From NCBI RefSeq assembly GCF_050632745.1, contig NZ_JBODSD010000001.1:930001-994000 (forward strand): DNA of 64,000 nt. The letters are read 5' to 3'. This stretch comes from Mumia sp050632745. Its GTDB lineage: Bacteria > Actinomycetota > Actinomycetes > Propionibacteriales > Nocardioidaceae. A program made the position numbers and the translations under genes. The notes beneath the pieces were generated by a model. It was not told the origin of the DNA and ran no database searches. It saw nothing but the letters and a program-made list of their open reading frames with translations. Below, piece by piece: positions 57,628-64,000 of this stretch (positions are counted from its first letter, which is position 1; each line of letters begins with the position of its first letter).

Positions 57628-57711
57628 CCGGGTCACTTCCTGGCGTCGCCGGGTCGCTTCCTGGCGTCGCCGGGTCGCTTCCTGGCGGCCCCGGGTCACT
57701 TCCGCGCGTAC
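57628..57711 (+). repeat. Tandem repeat, 21-bp period, four copies
   Basis: Units of the type CCGGGTCACTTCCTGGCGTC begin at 57628, 57649, 57670 and 57691 with few differences. An inverted single copy lies at 58684-58709, after the following gene. Confidence 0.92.
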
Positions 57712-57765
57712 GAGCCGAGCCACGCCGGGATGAGCGAAACCCGGGACCGAACTTGAGTTGGTTTG

Positions 57766-57771
57766 TAGACT
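57766..57771 (+). promoter_or_regulatory. -10 hexamer (TAGACT) for the glycosidase-like gene
   Basis: TAGACT ends 7 nt before GTG 57779, in an AT-rich pocket (57748-57773). Confidence 0.5.
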
Positions 57772-57778
57772 TTCGGCC

Positions 57779-58684
57779 GTGAGCACCATCGTCGAACAGG
57801 TCCTGCCCCGCTTCGACGGCGCCGAGGTCGTCGTCGAAGCACCCGCTCCTGGCCCCGGCAACTGGGCCGGCGCGCCCTCCGCGATCTACGCCGAGGACGC
57901 GTTCTGGCTGGCCTACCGGGTCCGCCGTCCGATCGACGCCGGGCGTGGGGTGAGCGTCGTGGTCGCGCGCTCCGAGGACGGGCTCCTGTTCGAGCAGGTC
58001 GCCGAGATCTGGCGCGACGACTTCGGTGCCGAGTCGTTCGAACGCCCGGCGCTGGTGCACCTCGGTGACGAGGGGTGGCGCGTCTACCTCAGCTGCGCGA
58101 CCCCGGGTTCGAAGCACTGGTGGATCGAGGCCGTCGACGCGTCGACGCCGAAGGGACTCGCCGACGGGCGCCGTACGATCGTGCTCCCCGGCGACGACAC
58201 GGTCGGGGTCAAGGACCCGGTCGTGCTCCACGACGAGGACGGATGGCACCTGTGGGTGTGCTGCCACCCGTTGGACGTGCCGGGCGCCGAGGATCGCATG
58301 ACGACCCGCTACGCCACGAGCGCGGACGGCCTCACCTGGGTCGACCAGGGGGAGGTCCTCGCGCCGACACCCGGCAGCTGGGACGAGCGCGGCGCCAGGA
58401 TCACCGCCGTCCTCGGCCGTGACCCGCTGACGGCGTTGTACGACGGTCGCGCCGACGCGGCGTCGAACTGGTTCGAGCGCACGGGCCTCGCGCAGGAGCG
58501 GGGGGTGCCGGGTCTGCTGGAGCCTGTCGGGGACGCTCCTGTGGCGTGGTCGCCGGAGTCCGACGGAGCGCTGCGGTACGTCGTGGCGGTCCCGCTGCCG
58601 GACGGCTCGACGCGCTTCTACTTCGAGGCGGCGCGCGCGGACGGTGCGCACGACCTCATGACGTCGGTCGCGGCAGCGCGCTGA
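57779..58684 (+). CDS. Glycosidase-like five-bladed beta-propeller protein (GH43/GH32-type fold)
   Basis: The 301-aa protein has repeated beta-propeller blades with an acidic residue in each: SAIYAEDAFWLAYRVRRP, SFERPALVHLGDEGWRVYLS, GVKDPVVLHDEDGWHLWVCC and RYATSADGLTWVDQGEV. The DPVVLHDEDG and ERPALV strands resemble the catalytic Asp/Glu blades of GH43/GH32/GH130 enzymes. There is no signal peptide. The substrate is unknown. The gene lies between inverted copies of a 21-bp repeat and converges on a sulfotransferase gene. Confidence 0.75.
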   Translation: MSTIVEQVLPRFDGAEVVVEAPAPGPGNWAGAPSAIYAEDAFWLAYRVRRPIDAGRGVSVVVARSEDGLLFEQVAEIWRDDFGAESFERPALVHLGDEGWRVYLSCATPGSKHWWIEAVDASTPKGLADGRRTIVLPGDDTVGVKDPVVLHDEDGWHLWVCCHPLDVPGAEDRMTTRYATSADGLTWVDQGEVLAPTPGSWDERGARITAVLGRDPLTALYDGRADAASNWFERTGLAQERGVPGLLEPVGDAPVAWSPESDGALRYVVAVPLPDGSTRFYFEAARADGAHDLMTSVAAAR

Positions 58685-58709
58685 CCCGGCGACGCCAGAG
58701 AGTGACCCG
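58684..58709 (-). repeat. Inverted single copy of the 21-bp repeat
   Basis: Read on the minus strand this is CGGGTCACTCTCTGGCGTC followed by GCCGGGT, the same as the array at 57628-57711 except for two bases. It overlaps the 3' end of the glycosidase-like gene and ends at the stop of the sulfotransferase gene. Confidence 0.8.
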
Positions 58710-59678
58710 TCAGGGGGTGACGCGGGAGGCGAACGCGCCCTTGCCCTCGGCGCCGCGCCAGTCGTCGAACCGCTGACCGGTCACCTTCTCGAGCAGGTCG
58801 ATGTCGTCGAGGTAGGTCTCGACCAGGGCCGAGCGCGCCTCGCGGTCCAGCGTCGGGCGCGTCGTGTCGCCGCGCCACTGCATCGCCGACACGAGAGGCC
58901 GGCTCGCCCGGCGCCACACCTGCGGCGGAAGGTACGCGCCGGCGCGAGCCCCGACCCGTACGGCGCGCGCGGCCAGGTCCTGGACGGTGCCGGGCGCGAC
59001 GTACGGCCGTGAGTTGTCGCGCGGGATCTCGGTGACCAGTCCGGGCTCGAGCCCGAGGAAGAGGCACACCCGGTCCAGCGTCGCGACCGGCGCCTGGACG
59101 AGGTCGCGGTAGCGCAGCACCAGGATCCGCTCGCCGTCGACGTGGCGGTAGAGGTCCTCCAGCTGTGCCCCGTACAGGCCGAGCCGCCGGTAGTGCCAGA
59201 ACGGCGCCCACCCGGCGGCGATCCGCTCCTGCTCGCACCCGAACGCCTCCACGAAGTCGCTCACCGGCTCGAGGCCGTCGGACCACAGGTGCATCCAGTT
59301 CGAGTAGGCACGGTCGACCGGGTCCCGCACCACAGCGACCAGCTTCGCGTCGGGGAGCTCCTCCGCGATCCGGCGCCGGGCGTTGCGCAGGTAGAGGTAG
59401 AACGGCGTGCTCTCCAGCCGCACCGCGTCACCGGGTGCTCCGGCGAACAGCCCTTCGTAGTCCTCGCGCCGCCAGATCCACTCCTGCTGGCTGTGCGCGT
59501 CGCCCGGGCCGCGGTACGCCGGCGGCGGGGCGTCCGCGCACATGTAGTACTTCGGCTCCTTGGGGCGGCTCGAGAACACCTGCGGGTGCAGGGCGAGCGC
59601 GGCGTGCAGCGCGCTCGTCCCCGCCTTCGGTGCCCCGACCAGCAGGGCGTCCGGCTGAGGCGTTCGGAAGCTCCCCAT
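58710..59678 (-). CDS. Sulfotransferase
   Basis: The 322-aa protein has the PAPS-binding loop VGAPKAGTSALHAAL (5'-phosphosulfate) near residue 14 and the 3'-phosphate motif VVRDPVDRAYSNWMH near 115. RLESTPFYLYL and QWRGDTTRPTLDREAR follow. It transfers sulfate from PAPS to an alcohol or carbohydrate; the acceptor cannot be read from sequence. Mycobacterial relatives sulfate trehalose or other envelope glycolipids. ATG 59678 is supported by TACGAT 6 nt upstream. Confidence 0.9.
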   Translation of the reverse strand: MGSFRTPQPDALLVGAPKAGTSALHAALALHPQVFSSRPKEPKYYMCADAPPPAYRGPGDAHSQQEWIWRREDYEGLFAGAPGDAVRLESTPFYLYLRNARRRIAEELPDAKLVAVVRDPVDRAYSNWMHLWSDGLEPVSDFVEAFGCEQERIAAGWAPFWHYRRLGLYGAQLEDLYRHVDGERILVLRYRDLVQAPVATLDRVCLFLGLEPGLVTEIPRDNSRPYVAPGTVQDLAARAVRVGARAGAYLPPQVWRRASRPLVSAMQWRGDTTRPTLDREARSALVETYLDDIDLLEKVTGQRFDDWRGAEGKGAFASRVTP

Positions 59679-59684
59679 GGCGCG

Positions 59685-59690
59685 ATCGTA
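59685..59690 (-). promoter_or_regulatory. -10 hexamer (TACGAT) for the sulfotransferase gene
   Basis: The hexamer lies 6 nt before ATG 59678. Confidence 0.5.
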
Positions 59691-59781
59691 AGAACCGCTC
59701 CCGCAAAGGTCGAGAGTTTAGGTCAGGGGTGTCGGGGTACGCGGCGCCGCCGGCCCTCCGACGGCGCCGTACGCCGTCCGC

Positions 59782-61182
59782 TCAGGCCTTCACGGACCGA
59801 TCCCGCGCGCGCTCGGCGAGGGCCGCCAGCGCCGCCGGGAAGATCTCCGCGGGCGGCGTCACGAGACCCGCGCCGACCTGCCCCGTACCGGCCACACGCC
59901 CTGCCATCCCGGTGTTGATCTGGGGCAGGATGCCCGTCCGGCAGACGCGCGTGACGTCGATCCCCGTCGGCGTGCCGGCGAACTCCAGGACCGGGATCGT
60001 CCAGCGCGGGTTCTCGGCCAACGTGATCTCGCCCATACGGCGGGTCGCCGCCAGCGCGTCGGGCACCGATCCGCCGACGAGCCGCACGATCGCGGGCGCG
60101 GTCGCCATCGCGAACCCGCCGATCCCCGCCGTCTCCGTGATCGCGGAGTCGCCGATGTCGGGGTTGGCGTCGTCGAGTCCGTACGACCCGAGGTAGAGGC
60201 CGTCGGCGATCTGGGCCGGGCCGGTGAACCACTGGTCGCCGGTGCCCGAGACCTGGATGCCGAAGTCGGTGCCGTTGCGCGCCATCGCCACGACCATCGT
60301 GGACCCCTCGATGCCGCGGGCGGCGTCGAGCGCGAGCTTGCAGGCGGGCATCGCGAGGTTGAGGAAGAAGTGGTCGTTGCCGCCGATGAACGCGACCGCG
60401 TCCGCGACGTCGCCCGCGCGCGACTCCGAGCGGATCATCGCGGGCACCAGGTCGCGCAGCAGCATGAGCGTGCCGGCGCGGTTGCGGTTGTGCGCCTCGT
60501 CGCCCATCTGCAGCATCTGGGCGAGGAGCGCCGTGACGTCGACCGGGCCGGCGGCGCGGACCGCGCGCTGCAGGACGGGGCCGAGCACGTCGGCCATCCA
60601 GCGCAGGCGCTCGAGCACGTCGGGGGAGTACGCGCCGTAGCGGAGCACCTTGCCCAGGCCCTCGTTCAGCGAGCAGTACGTCCGGGCGCCGGTGGCGGCG
60701 TCCTCGAGCACGAAGACCCACATCGACGGCGAGACGACGCCCGCCATCGGCCCGACGGCGTGGTGGTGGTGACAGGGGTCGAGCGTGTAGCCGGTGCCGG
60801 ACTCGAACAGCGCGGCCGCCGCCTCCGGGTCGTCGACCAGCCCTTCGAAGGCGGCCGCGCCCATCAGCGCCCCACGCATCGGGCCGGAGGCTCGCTCCCA
60901 CGTGATCGGGGGTCCGGCGTGGAGGAAGTCGCCGCGCGACAGCCCGAGCGCCTCGCTCGCCGGCAGCACGTCGACGAGCTGCGCCGTGACCCCGAGGTAC
61001 GCCTCGACGGCCTTCTCGTTGGCGGCGGCGCGCAGCGGGTCGGCGGCGACGGTCGCGAGGTCGTCGGCGGTCCCCGGCATCGGAGGCTGCCAGTCGACCC
61101 GGCGGGCGGACACGGCTTGGTCCTCGACGGCGTCCGCGAGGAGGTCGGTGCCGACGGTGACGACGGTCGGGGCGGCGGTCAT
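59782..61182 (-). CDS. DUF1116 protein (YlbE/AllG-like), putative oxamate carbamoyltransferase subunit
   Basis: The 466-aa protein matches DUF1116: PLRAAANEKAVEAYLGVTAQ, SGTGYTLDPCHHHHAVGPMA, GVVSPSMWVFVLEDAATGAR, MLQMGDEAHNRNRAGTLMLL, and AFIGGNDHFFLNLAMPACKL. In E. coli the DUF1116 protein YlbE (AllG) with FdrA (AllF) and YlbF (AllH) is reported to form oxamate carbamoyltransferase, turning oxalurate and phosphate into oxamate and carbamoyl phosphate. All three homologues are here in one operon. The start overlaps the fdrA stop by 4 bp. No carbamate kinase gene is inside the window. Confidence 0.88.
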   Translation of the reverse strand: MTAAPTVVTVGTDLLADAVEDQAVSARRVDWQPPMPGTADDLATVAADPLRAAANEKAVEAYLGVTAQLVDVLPASEALGLSRGDFLHAGPPITWERASGPMRGALMGAAAFEGLVDDPEAAAALFESGTGYTLDPCHHHHAVGPMAGVVSPSMWVFVLEDAATGARTYCSLNEGLGKVLRYGAYSPDVLERLRWMADVLGPVLQRAVRAAGPVDVTALLAQMLQMGDEAHNRNRAGTLMLLRDLVPAMIRSESRAGDVADAVAFIGGNDHFFLNLAMPACKLALDAARGIEGSTMVVAMARNGTDFGIQVSGTGDQWFTGPAQIADGLYLGSYGLDDANPDIGDSAITETAGIGGFAMATAPAIVRLVGGSVPDALAATRRMGEITLAENPRWTIPVLEFAGTPTGIDVTRVCRTGILPQINTGMAGRVAGTGQVGAGLVTPPAEIFPAALAALAERARDRSVKA

Positions 61183-62711
61183 CGGGCATCTCCTGAGGTG
61201 GTGGCGGTCGGGACGGCGGCCTGGGCGACGAGGGCGACCGCATGGCGGGTGGCCTCGGCGTTGGAGGTGAAGACGTACGCGCCCGCGGCGGCGAGCACCT
61301 CGGCCTGGTTGTCGAGACCCTGCGGGTCCGCCGTGGTCCCGACGAGGGTCACCACGACGGGGAGGGTACGGCCCTGGTCGGCCGCCGCGCGGCGGGCGGC
61401 GGCGATCGCGGGGGCGAGCGCGCCGCCGGGGTCGGGCTCGGCGCCGTGACCGAGCACGACGTCGAGGAGGACGACGGCGGTCGCGGGGTCGTCGGCGGCC
61501 CGTTCGAGCGCGGCGAGGCGCAGCGTCGGGTCGATCATGGGGTGCGCCCGCCCGACGGTGAGCGCGTCGTCGCCGAAGTCGATCATCACGTGGCCCTCGC
61601 CGAGCTCTCCGTCGAGGACGGCGTGCGGGTCGAGGGCGAGATCGGCCTCCAGCGGGATGTTGCTGCGGATGCCGCCGAGCACCTCGGTCGCGATGAGCAT
61701 CGCCTCGTCGCAGAGCGTCCCGCCGACGAACAGTCCCCGGACGAAGCCGGCTCGGCCCGCGTCCTCACGCTCGCCCCACCGCCGCCAGGGACGCGGCGTG
61801 ACGCCGAGGGAGGCCAGCAGCGACTCGGTGCGAGCGGTCAGGTCGGTGCCCGGGGCCAGCAGCGCCGTCTCCACGGGGACGGACAGCGTCTCCGCGTACG
61901 CCGAGACGGCCTCGGCGACCTCGGGTGCGGGCGGCTTGGAGATGAGCACCACGTGCGTGGTCGACGGGTCGGCGTCCAGGCGCGCCAGCGCCGTACGGGT
62001 GGAACGTCCGCCGACCGCCGAGGACAGGTCCCGGCCACCGACGCCGAGCGCCGCGCTGACCCCGACGCCGGCCTGGTCGAGCAGCGCGAGGACCTGCTGG
62101 GTCCCGGTCCCCGACGCCGCGACGACGCCGACGGGTCCGGGCTGGACGACGTTGGCGAAGCCGAGGCCCACGCCGCCGACGACCGCCGTGCCGCAGTCGG
62201 GGCCCATCACGAGGACGTCGCGCCCCGCGGCGGCCTCCTTCAGCGCGATCTCCTGCTCGAGCGGGACGTTGTCGCTGAACAGCATCACGTCGTGACCGGC
62301 CTCGACCGCGTCCATCGCCTCGACGAACGCCGACGCTCCCGGCACCGACACGAGGACGACGGCGTCGCCCGGTGCGTCGCGCAGCGCGGAGCCCGTCGTC
62401 CGCGGCGGGGCCACACTGGAGTCACCGGCGGAGTCGGGACGGCGGCTCGCGTCCGCGAGCGCCGCGTCCACCGCGGCCAGCGCCTCCTCGAGCGACGCGC
62501 CGTCCAGCCGCAGCGCGACGACCATGTCGTTCGGGGTCGCCTCGGCGGGGACGTCGAACCCCATCGCGGCGAGCGTCTCGAGGTTCAGCCCGGTGGCCAT
62601 CGCCACCTGGGCGTCGCTGACTCCCGCCGTCGCCGCCACCCGCTTGCTCACCTGCAGCAGGGTCACGGAGTCGGCGTAGGCGCCGGAGCGGACGTGTACG
62701 TGGTCGGTCAT
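61179..62711 (-). CDS. fdrA: FdrA-like protein (AllF), acyl-CoA-synthetase-like subunit
   Basis: The 510-aa protein has an N-terminal domain of about 100 residues (SGAYADSVTLLQVSKRVAAT) and a succinyl-CoA-ligase-like region. That region has MLFSDNVPLEQEIALKEAA, DVLVMGPDCGTAVVGGVGLG and VGVVAASGTGTQQVLALLDQ, and the C-terminal half has FVRGLFVGGTLCDEAMLIAT and PMIDPTLRLAALERA. These are FdrA signatures. A low-complexity linker near residues 88-108 separates the first two parts. Its gene lies between the DUF2877 gene (19-bp gap) and the DUF1116 gene (4-bp overlap), so it is the central gene of the operon. Confidence 0.9.
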   Translation of the reverse strand: MTDHVHVRSGAYADSVTLLQVSKRVAATAGVSDAQVAMATGLNLETLAAMGFDVPAEATPNDMVVALRLDGASLEEALAAVDAALADASRRPDSAGDSSVAPPRTTGSALRDAPGDAVVLVSVPGASAFVEAMDAVEAGHDVMLFSDNVPLEQEIALKEAAAGRDVLVMGPDCGTAVVGGVGLGFANVVQPGPVGVVAASGTGTQQVLALLDQAGVGVSAALGVGGRDLSSAVGGRSTRTALARLDADPSTTHVVLISKPPAPEVAEAVSAYAETLSVPVETALLAPGTDLTARTESLLASLGVTPRPWRRWGEREDAGRAGFVRGLFVGGTLCDEAMLIATEVLGGIRSNIPLEADLALDPHAVLDGELGEGHVMIDFGDDALTVGRAHPMIDPTLRLAALERAADDPATAVVLLDVVLGHGAEPDPGGALAPAIAAARRAAADQGRTLPVVVTLVGTTADPQGLDNQAEVLAAAGAYVFTSNAEATRHAVALVAQAAVPTATTSGDAR

Positions 62712-62730
62712 CGCTCTCCTTGGGGTCGGG

Positions 62731-63549
62731 TCAGGCGGCGGCGGCCGCGGGGGACGGTGCCGCCAGGGCGACGCCGAGCGCGAGCCCGACGCCGGAGGTG
62801 TGGCCGACTCCGCGGAGGTCGGCCAGGCGCTGGTCCGCGTCGGGACGCCCGACGCCCTCGACCAGCGCGCGCAGCTGGGGGACGGCCTCGCCGCGGACGG
62901 CGTGGACGAGGAGCGCGGCCGACACCGTCGTCGTCCACGCGGGCGCCCGCCGGAGGACCGCGGCGGCGACGTGGCCGCCGCGGTGACCGAGGGCGTACCG
63001 GGCCACCAGCCACCCCGCGAGGACGTCGTCGCCGAGCGGGGTCAGGCCGGGGCCGCGGCCGAGCAGGGCACCGACGGCGGCGTCGTCGTCGGCCTGCAGC
63101 GCGGCGTACGGGGTGCGGCCGCCGAGGGCCCGGGGCAGGTCGAGGAAGGTGCCGACCTCGTCGACGAGGGGGCCGACCGGGAGCGGCCGGCCCGGCCAGC
63201 GGTCGGCGACGGGGGAGACGCGGGCCTCGACGAAGCGGCGGACCTGCAGGTCGTGCCCGTCGACGCTGCAGCGTCCGTCGCCGAGGACGACCGAGTGCAC
63301 GGCGTCGACGTCGGGCCACGTCGTCTGCAGCCCGCAGGGGACCGCGACCGCGTCGCGGGAGAGGACGGCGAGGTGGTGGTCGCGGTCGCGGACGTAGACC
63401 GCGTGCCTGCTCCGGTAGACGATCTCGGCGCTCCGCCGCGGTCCGCGCAGCAGTGCGGCGACCTCCGCGGTGGCGGCTGACGGATGCACCGCGCGCCCTC
63501 TGTCGTGGCGTCCGGCGGCATCGGTCCGAAATCGGAACGGCACGACCAT
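62731..63549 (-). CDS. DUF2877 protein (YlbF/AllH-like)
   Basis: The 272-aa protein has the DUF2877 motifs GRGPGLTPLGDDVLAGWLVA (about 180-200) and GVGHTSGVGLALGV near the C-terminus, plus GRTPYAALQADD. It is the first gene of the operon. TACGCT lies 6 nt before ATG 63549, so this promoter drives all three genes. By homology to YlbF it is part of an oxamate carbamoyltransferase complex; the exact catalytic contribution of each subunit is not established to my knowledge. Confidence 0.87.
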   Translation of the reverse strand: MVVPFRFRTDAAGRHDRGRAVHPSAATAEVAALLRGPRRSAEIVYRSRHAVYVRDRDHHLAVLSRDAVAVPCGLQTTWPDVDAVHSVVLGDGRCSVDGHDLQVRRFVEARVSPVADRWPGRPLPVGPLVDEVGTFLDLPRALGGRTPYAALQADDDAAVGALLGRGPGLTPLGDDVLAGWLVARYALGHRGGHVAAAVLRRAPAWTTTVSAALLVHAVRGEAVPQLRALVEGVGRPDADQRLADLRGVGHTSGVGLALGVALAAPSPAAAAA

Positions 63550-63555
63550 GGCGTC

Positions 63556-63561
63556 AGCGTA
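63556..63561 (-). promoter_or_regulatory. -10 hexamer (TACGCT) for the DUF2877-fdrA-DUF1116 operon
   Basis: The hexamer lies 6 nt before ATG 63549. It is back to back with the regulator promoter 12 bp away, so one bound regulator could cover both. Confidence 0.55.
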
Positions 63562-63572
63562 GGAGCGTTCGC

Positions 63573-63578
63573 TACGGT
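63573..63578 (+). promoter_or_regulatory. -10 hexamer (TACGGT) for the PucR-type regulator
   Basis: TACGGT ends 6 nt before ATG 63585. Confidence 0.5.
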
Positions 63579-63584
63579 GAGCCG

Positions 63585-64000
63585 ATGGCGAGACTTGCCA
63601 ACGATCAGCCAGATCCGACCCACAACCTGCCAGACAGGACGTACGGTCTGCCGCTCTCGGACGTGATCGCGATCGACGCGTTGACCGGCGCCAAGATGCT
63701 CGCCGGCGAGGCGGGGTCCGACCGCGCCGTGACGGGGCTCAACGTGATGGAGGTCCCCGACGTCCTCGGCTGGGTCAAGCCGCACGAGCTGCTGGTCACC
63801 ACCGGGTTCCCGCTGCTCGACACCGCGCGCCGCCTCGACGTGCCGCGCATGGTGGCGCTGGTCGAGGGGCTCCACGCCGCCGGGGTGGCCGGGTTCGCGA
63901 TCAAGCTCGGGCGCTACGTCGACGCGGTGCCCGAGGTCGTCCTCACGCTCGCCGACGAGCTCGGCTTCCCGATCGTCCGCATCCCCGACGAGGTCGCGTT
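63585..64000 (+). CDS. PucR-family purine-catabolism regulator (N-terminal part, cut by window end)
   Basis: The first 138 residues are visible. After a short charged leader, LPLSDVIAIDALTGAKMLAG, VTGLNVMEVPDVLGWVKPHE and LLVTTGFPLLDTARRLDVPR match the PucR N-terminal domain. LGRYVDAVPEVVLTLADELG and FPIVRIPDEVA follow. Full proteins are about 450-550 aa with a C-terminal PucR/CdaR helix-turn-helix outside the window. PucR activates purine/allantoin catabolic genes in Bacillus. Its divergent position next to the DUF2877-fdrA-DUF1116 operon points to control of that operon. Confidence 0.88.
   Translation, partial: MARLANDQPDPTHNLPDRTYGLPLSDVIAIDALTGAKMLAGEAGSDRAVTGLNVMEVPDVLGWVKPHELLVTTGFPLLDTARRLDVPRMVALVEGLHAAGVAGFAIKLGRYVDAVPEVVLTLADELGFPIVRIPDEVA

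Noticed and set aside
57628..57711. Possible CRISPR or attachment site
   Set aside because: Units abut without spacers, and no integrase or tRNA gene is nearby.

Overview
The window is a 64 kb piece of a very GC-rich actinobacterial chromosome. The evidence is mycothiol synthesis (mshB), the actinobacterial dihydropteroate synthase paralogue FolP2, a DUF3117 miniprotein, an ECF sigma/anti-sigma/TatB/Mrp locus, abundant GTG starts and many promoters with a -10 hexamer only 6-8 nt before the start codon (leaderless transcripts). Gene content fits Propionibacteriales, probably Nocardioidaceae; that placement is inference. Coding density is high and no gene-free stretch exceeds about 240 bp. I see no rRNA, tRNA, insertion sequence, prophage or CRISPR array.

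0-13.5 kb: the tail of a plus-strand gene, a YibE/F membrane protein, pterin-4a-carbinolamine dehydratase, a MutT-type Nudix protein with an extra C-terminal domain, an S9 peptidase, a Baeyer-Villiger monooxygenase/alcohol dehydrogenase operon with an AraC-type regulator, mshB with a small membrane-protein gene separated by a 24-bp tandem repeat, a flavin reductase, a VanW protein and a GNAT acetyltransferase.

13.5-26.4 kb: ferredoxin fdxA and dapC, a proline-rich membrane protein with a perfect 60-bp duplication, a lytic-transglycosylase-like protein, dapD, a VOC protein, UdgX, dapE, a LOG-family protein, a TetR regulator, folP2, a DivIVA-domain protein, tag, an M14 peptidase, an enoyl-CoA hydratase and DUF3117. 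The order fdxA-dapC ... dapD-dapE-LOG ... folP2-DivIVA-tag-DUF3117 resembles the mycobacterial Rv1177-Rv1211 region. dapC, dapD and dapE together supply the succinylase branch of diaminopimelate/lysine and peptidoglycan synthesis.

26.4-39.8 kb: an accessory patch (alpha/beta-hydrolase-glycosyltransferase fusion, SAM methyltransferase, large LuxR-type ATPase regulator) followed by the conserved envelope-stress locus: O-methyltransferase, sigE with an apparent autoregulatory promoter, zinc-finger anti-sigma factor, tatB, mrp, DUF1003 and an MgtE-N/CBS protein, then a secreted protein.

39.9-59.7 kb: metabolic and transport genes. They include a CitE-like lyase with an acyl-CoA dehydrogenase, a RecQ-like helicase with a PRTase-like tail, an ackA-phosphoketolase operon, a stress protein, a DUF2332 protein, a phosphatase, a cation/proton antiporter, a MaoC hydratase, a MarR-DHA2 efflux pair with a striking palindrome at its 5' end, a PHP phosphoesterase, a beta-propeller glycosidase-like gene bracketed by inverted repeats, and a sulfotransferase.

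59.7-64 kb: a DUF2877-FdrA-DUF1116 operon. In E. coli the homologous set (YlbF, FdrA, YlbE; AllH, AllF, AllG) is reported as oxamate carbamoyltransferase of allantoin breakdown. It diverges from a PucR-type purine-catabolism regulator cut by the window end, which is the clearest pathway-level finding here.
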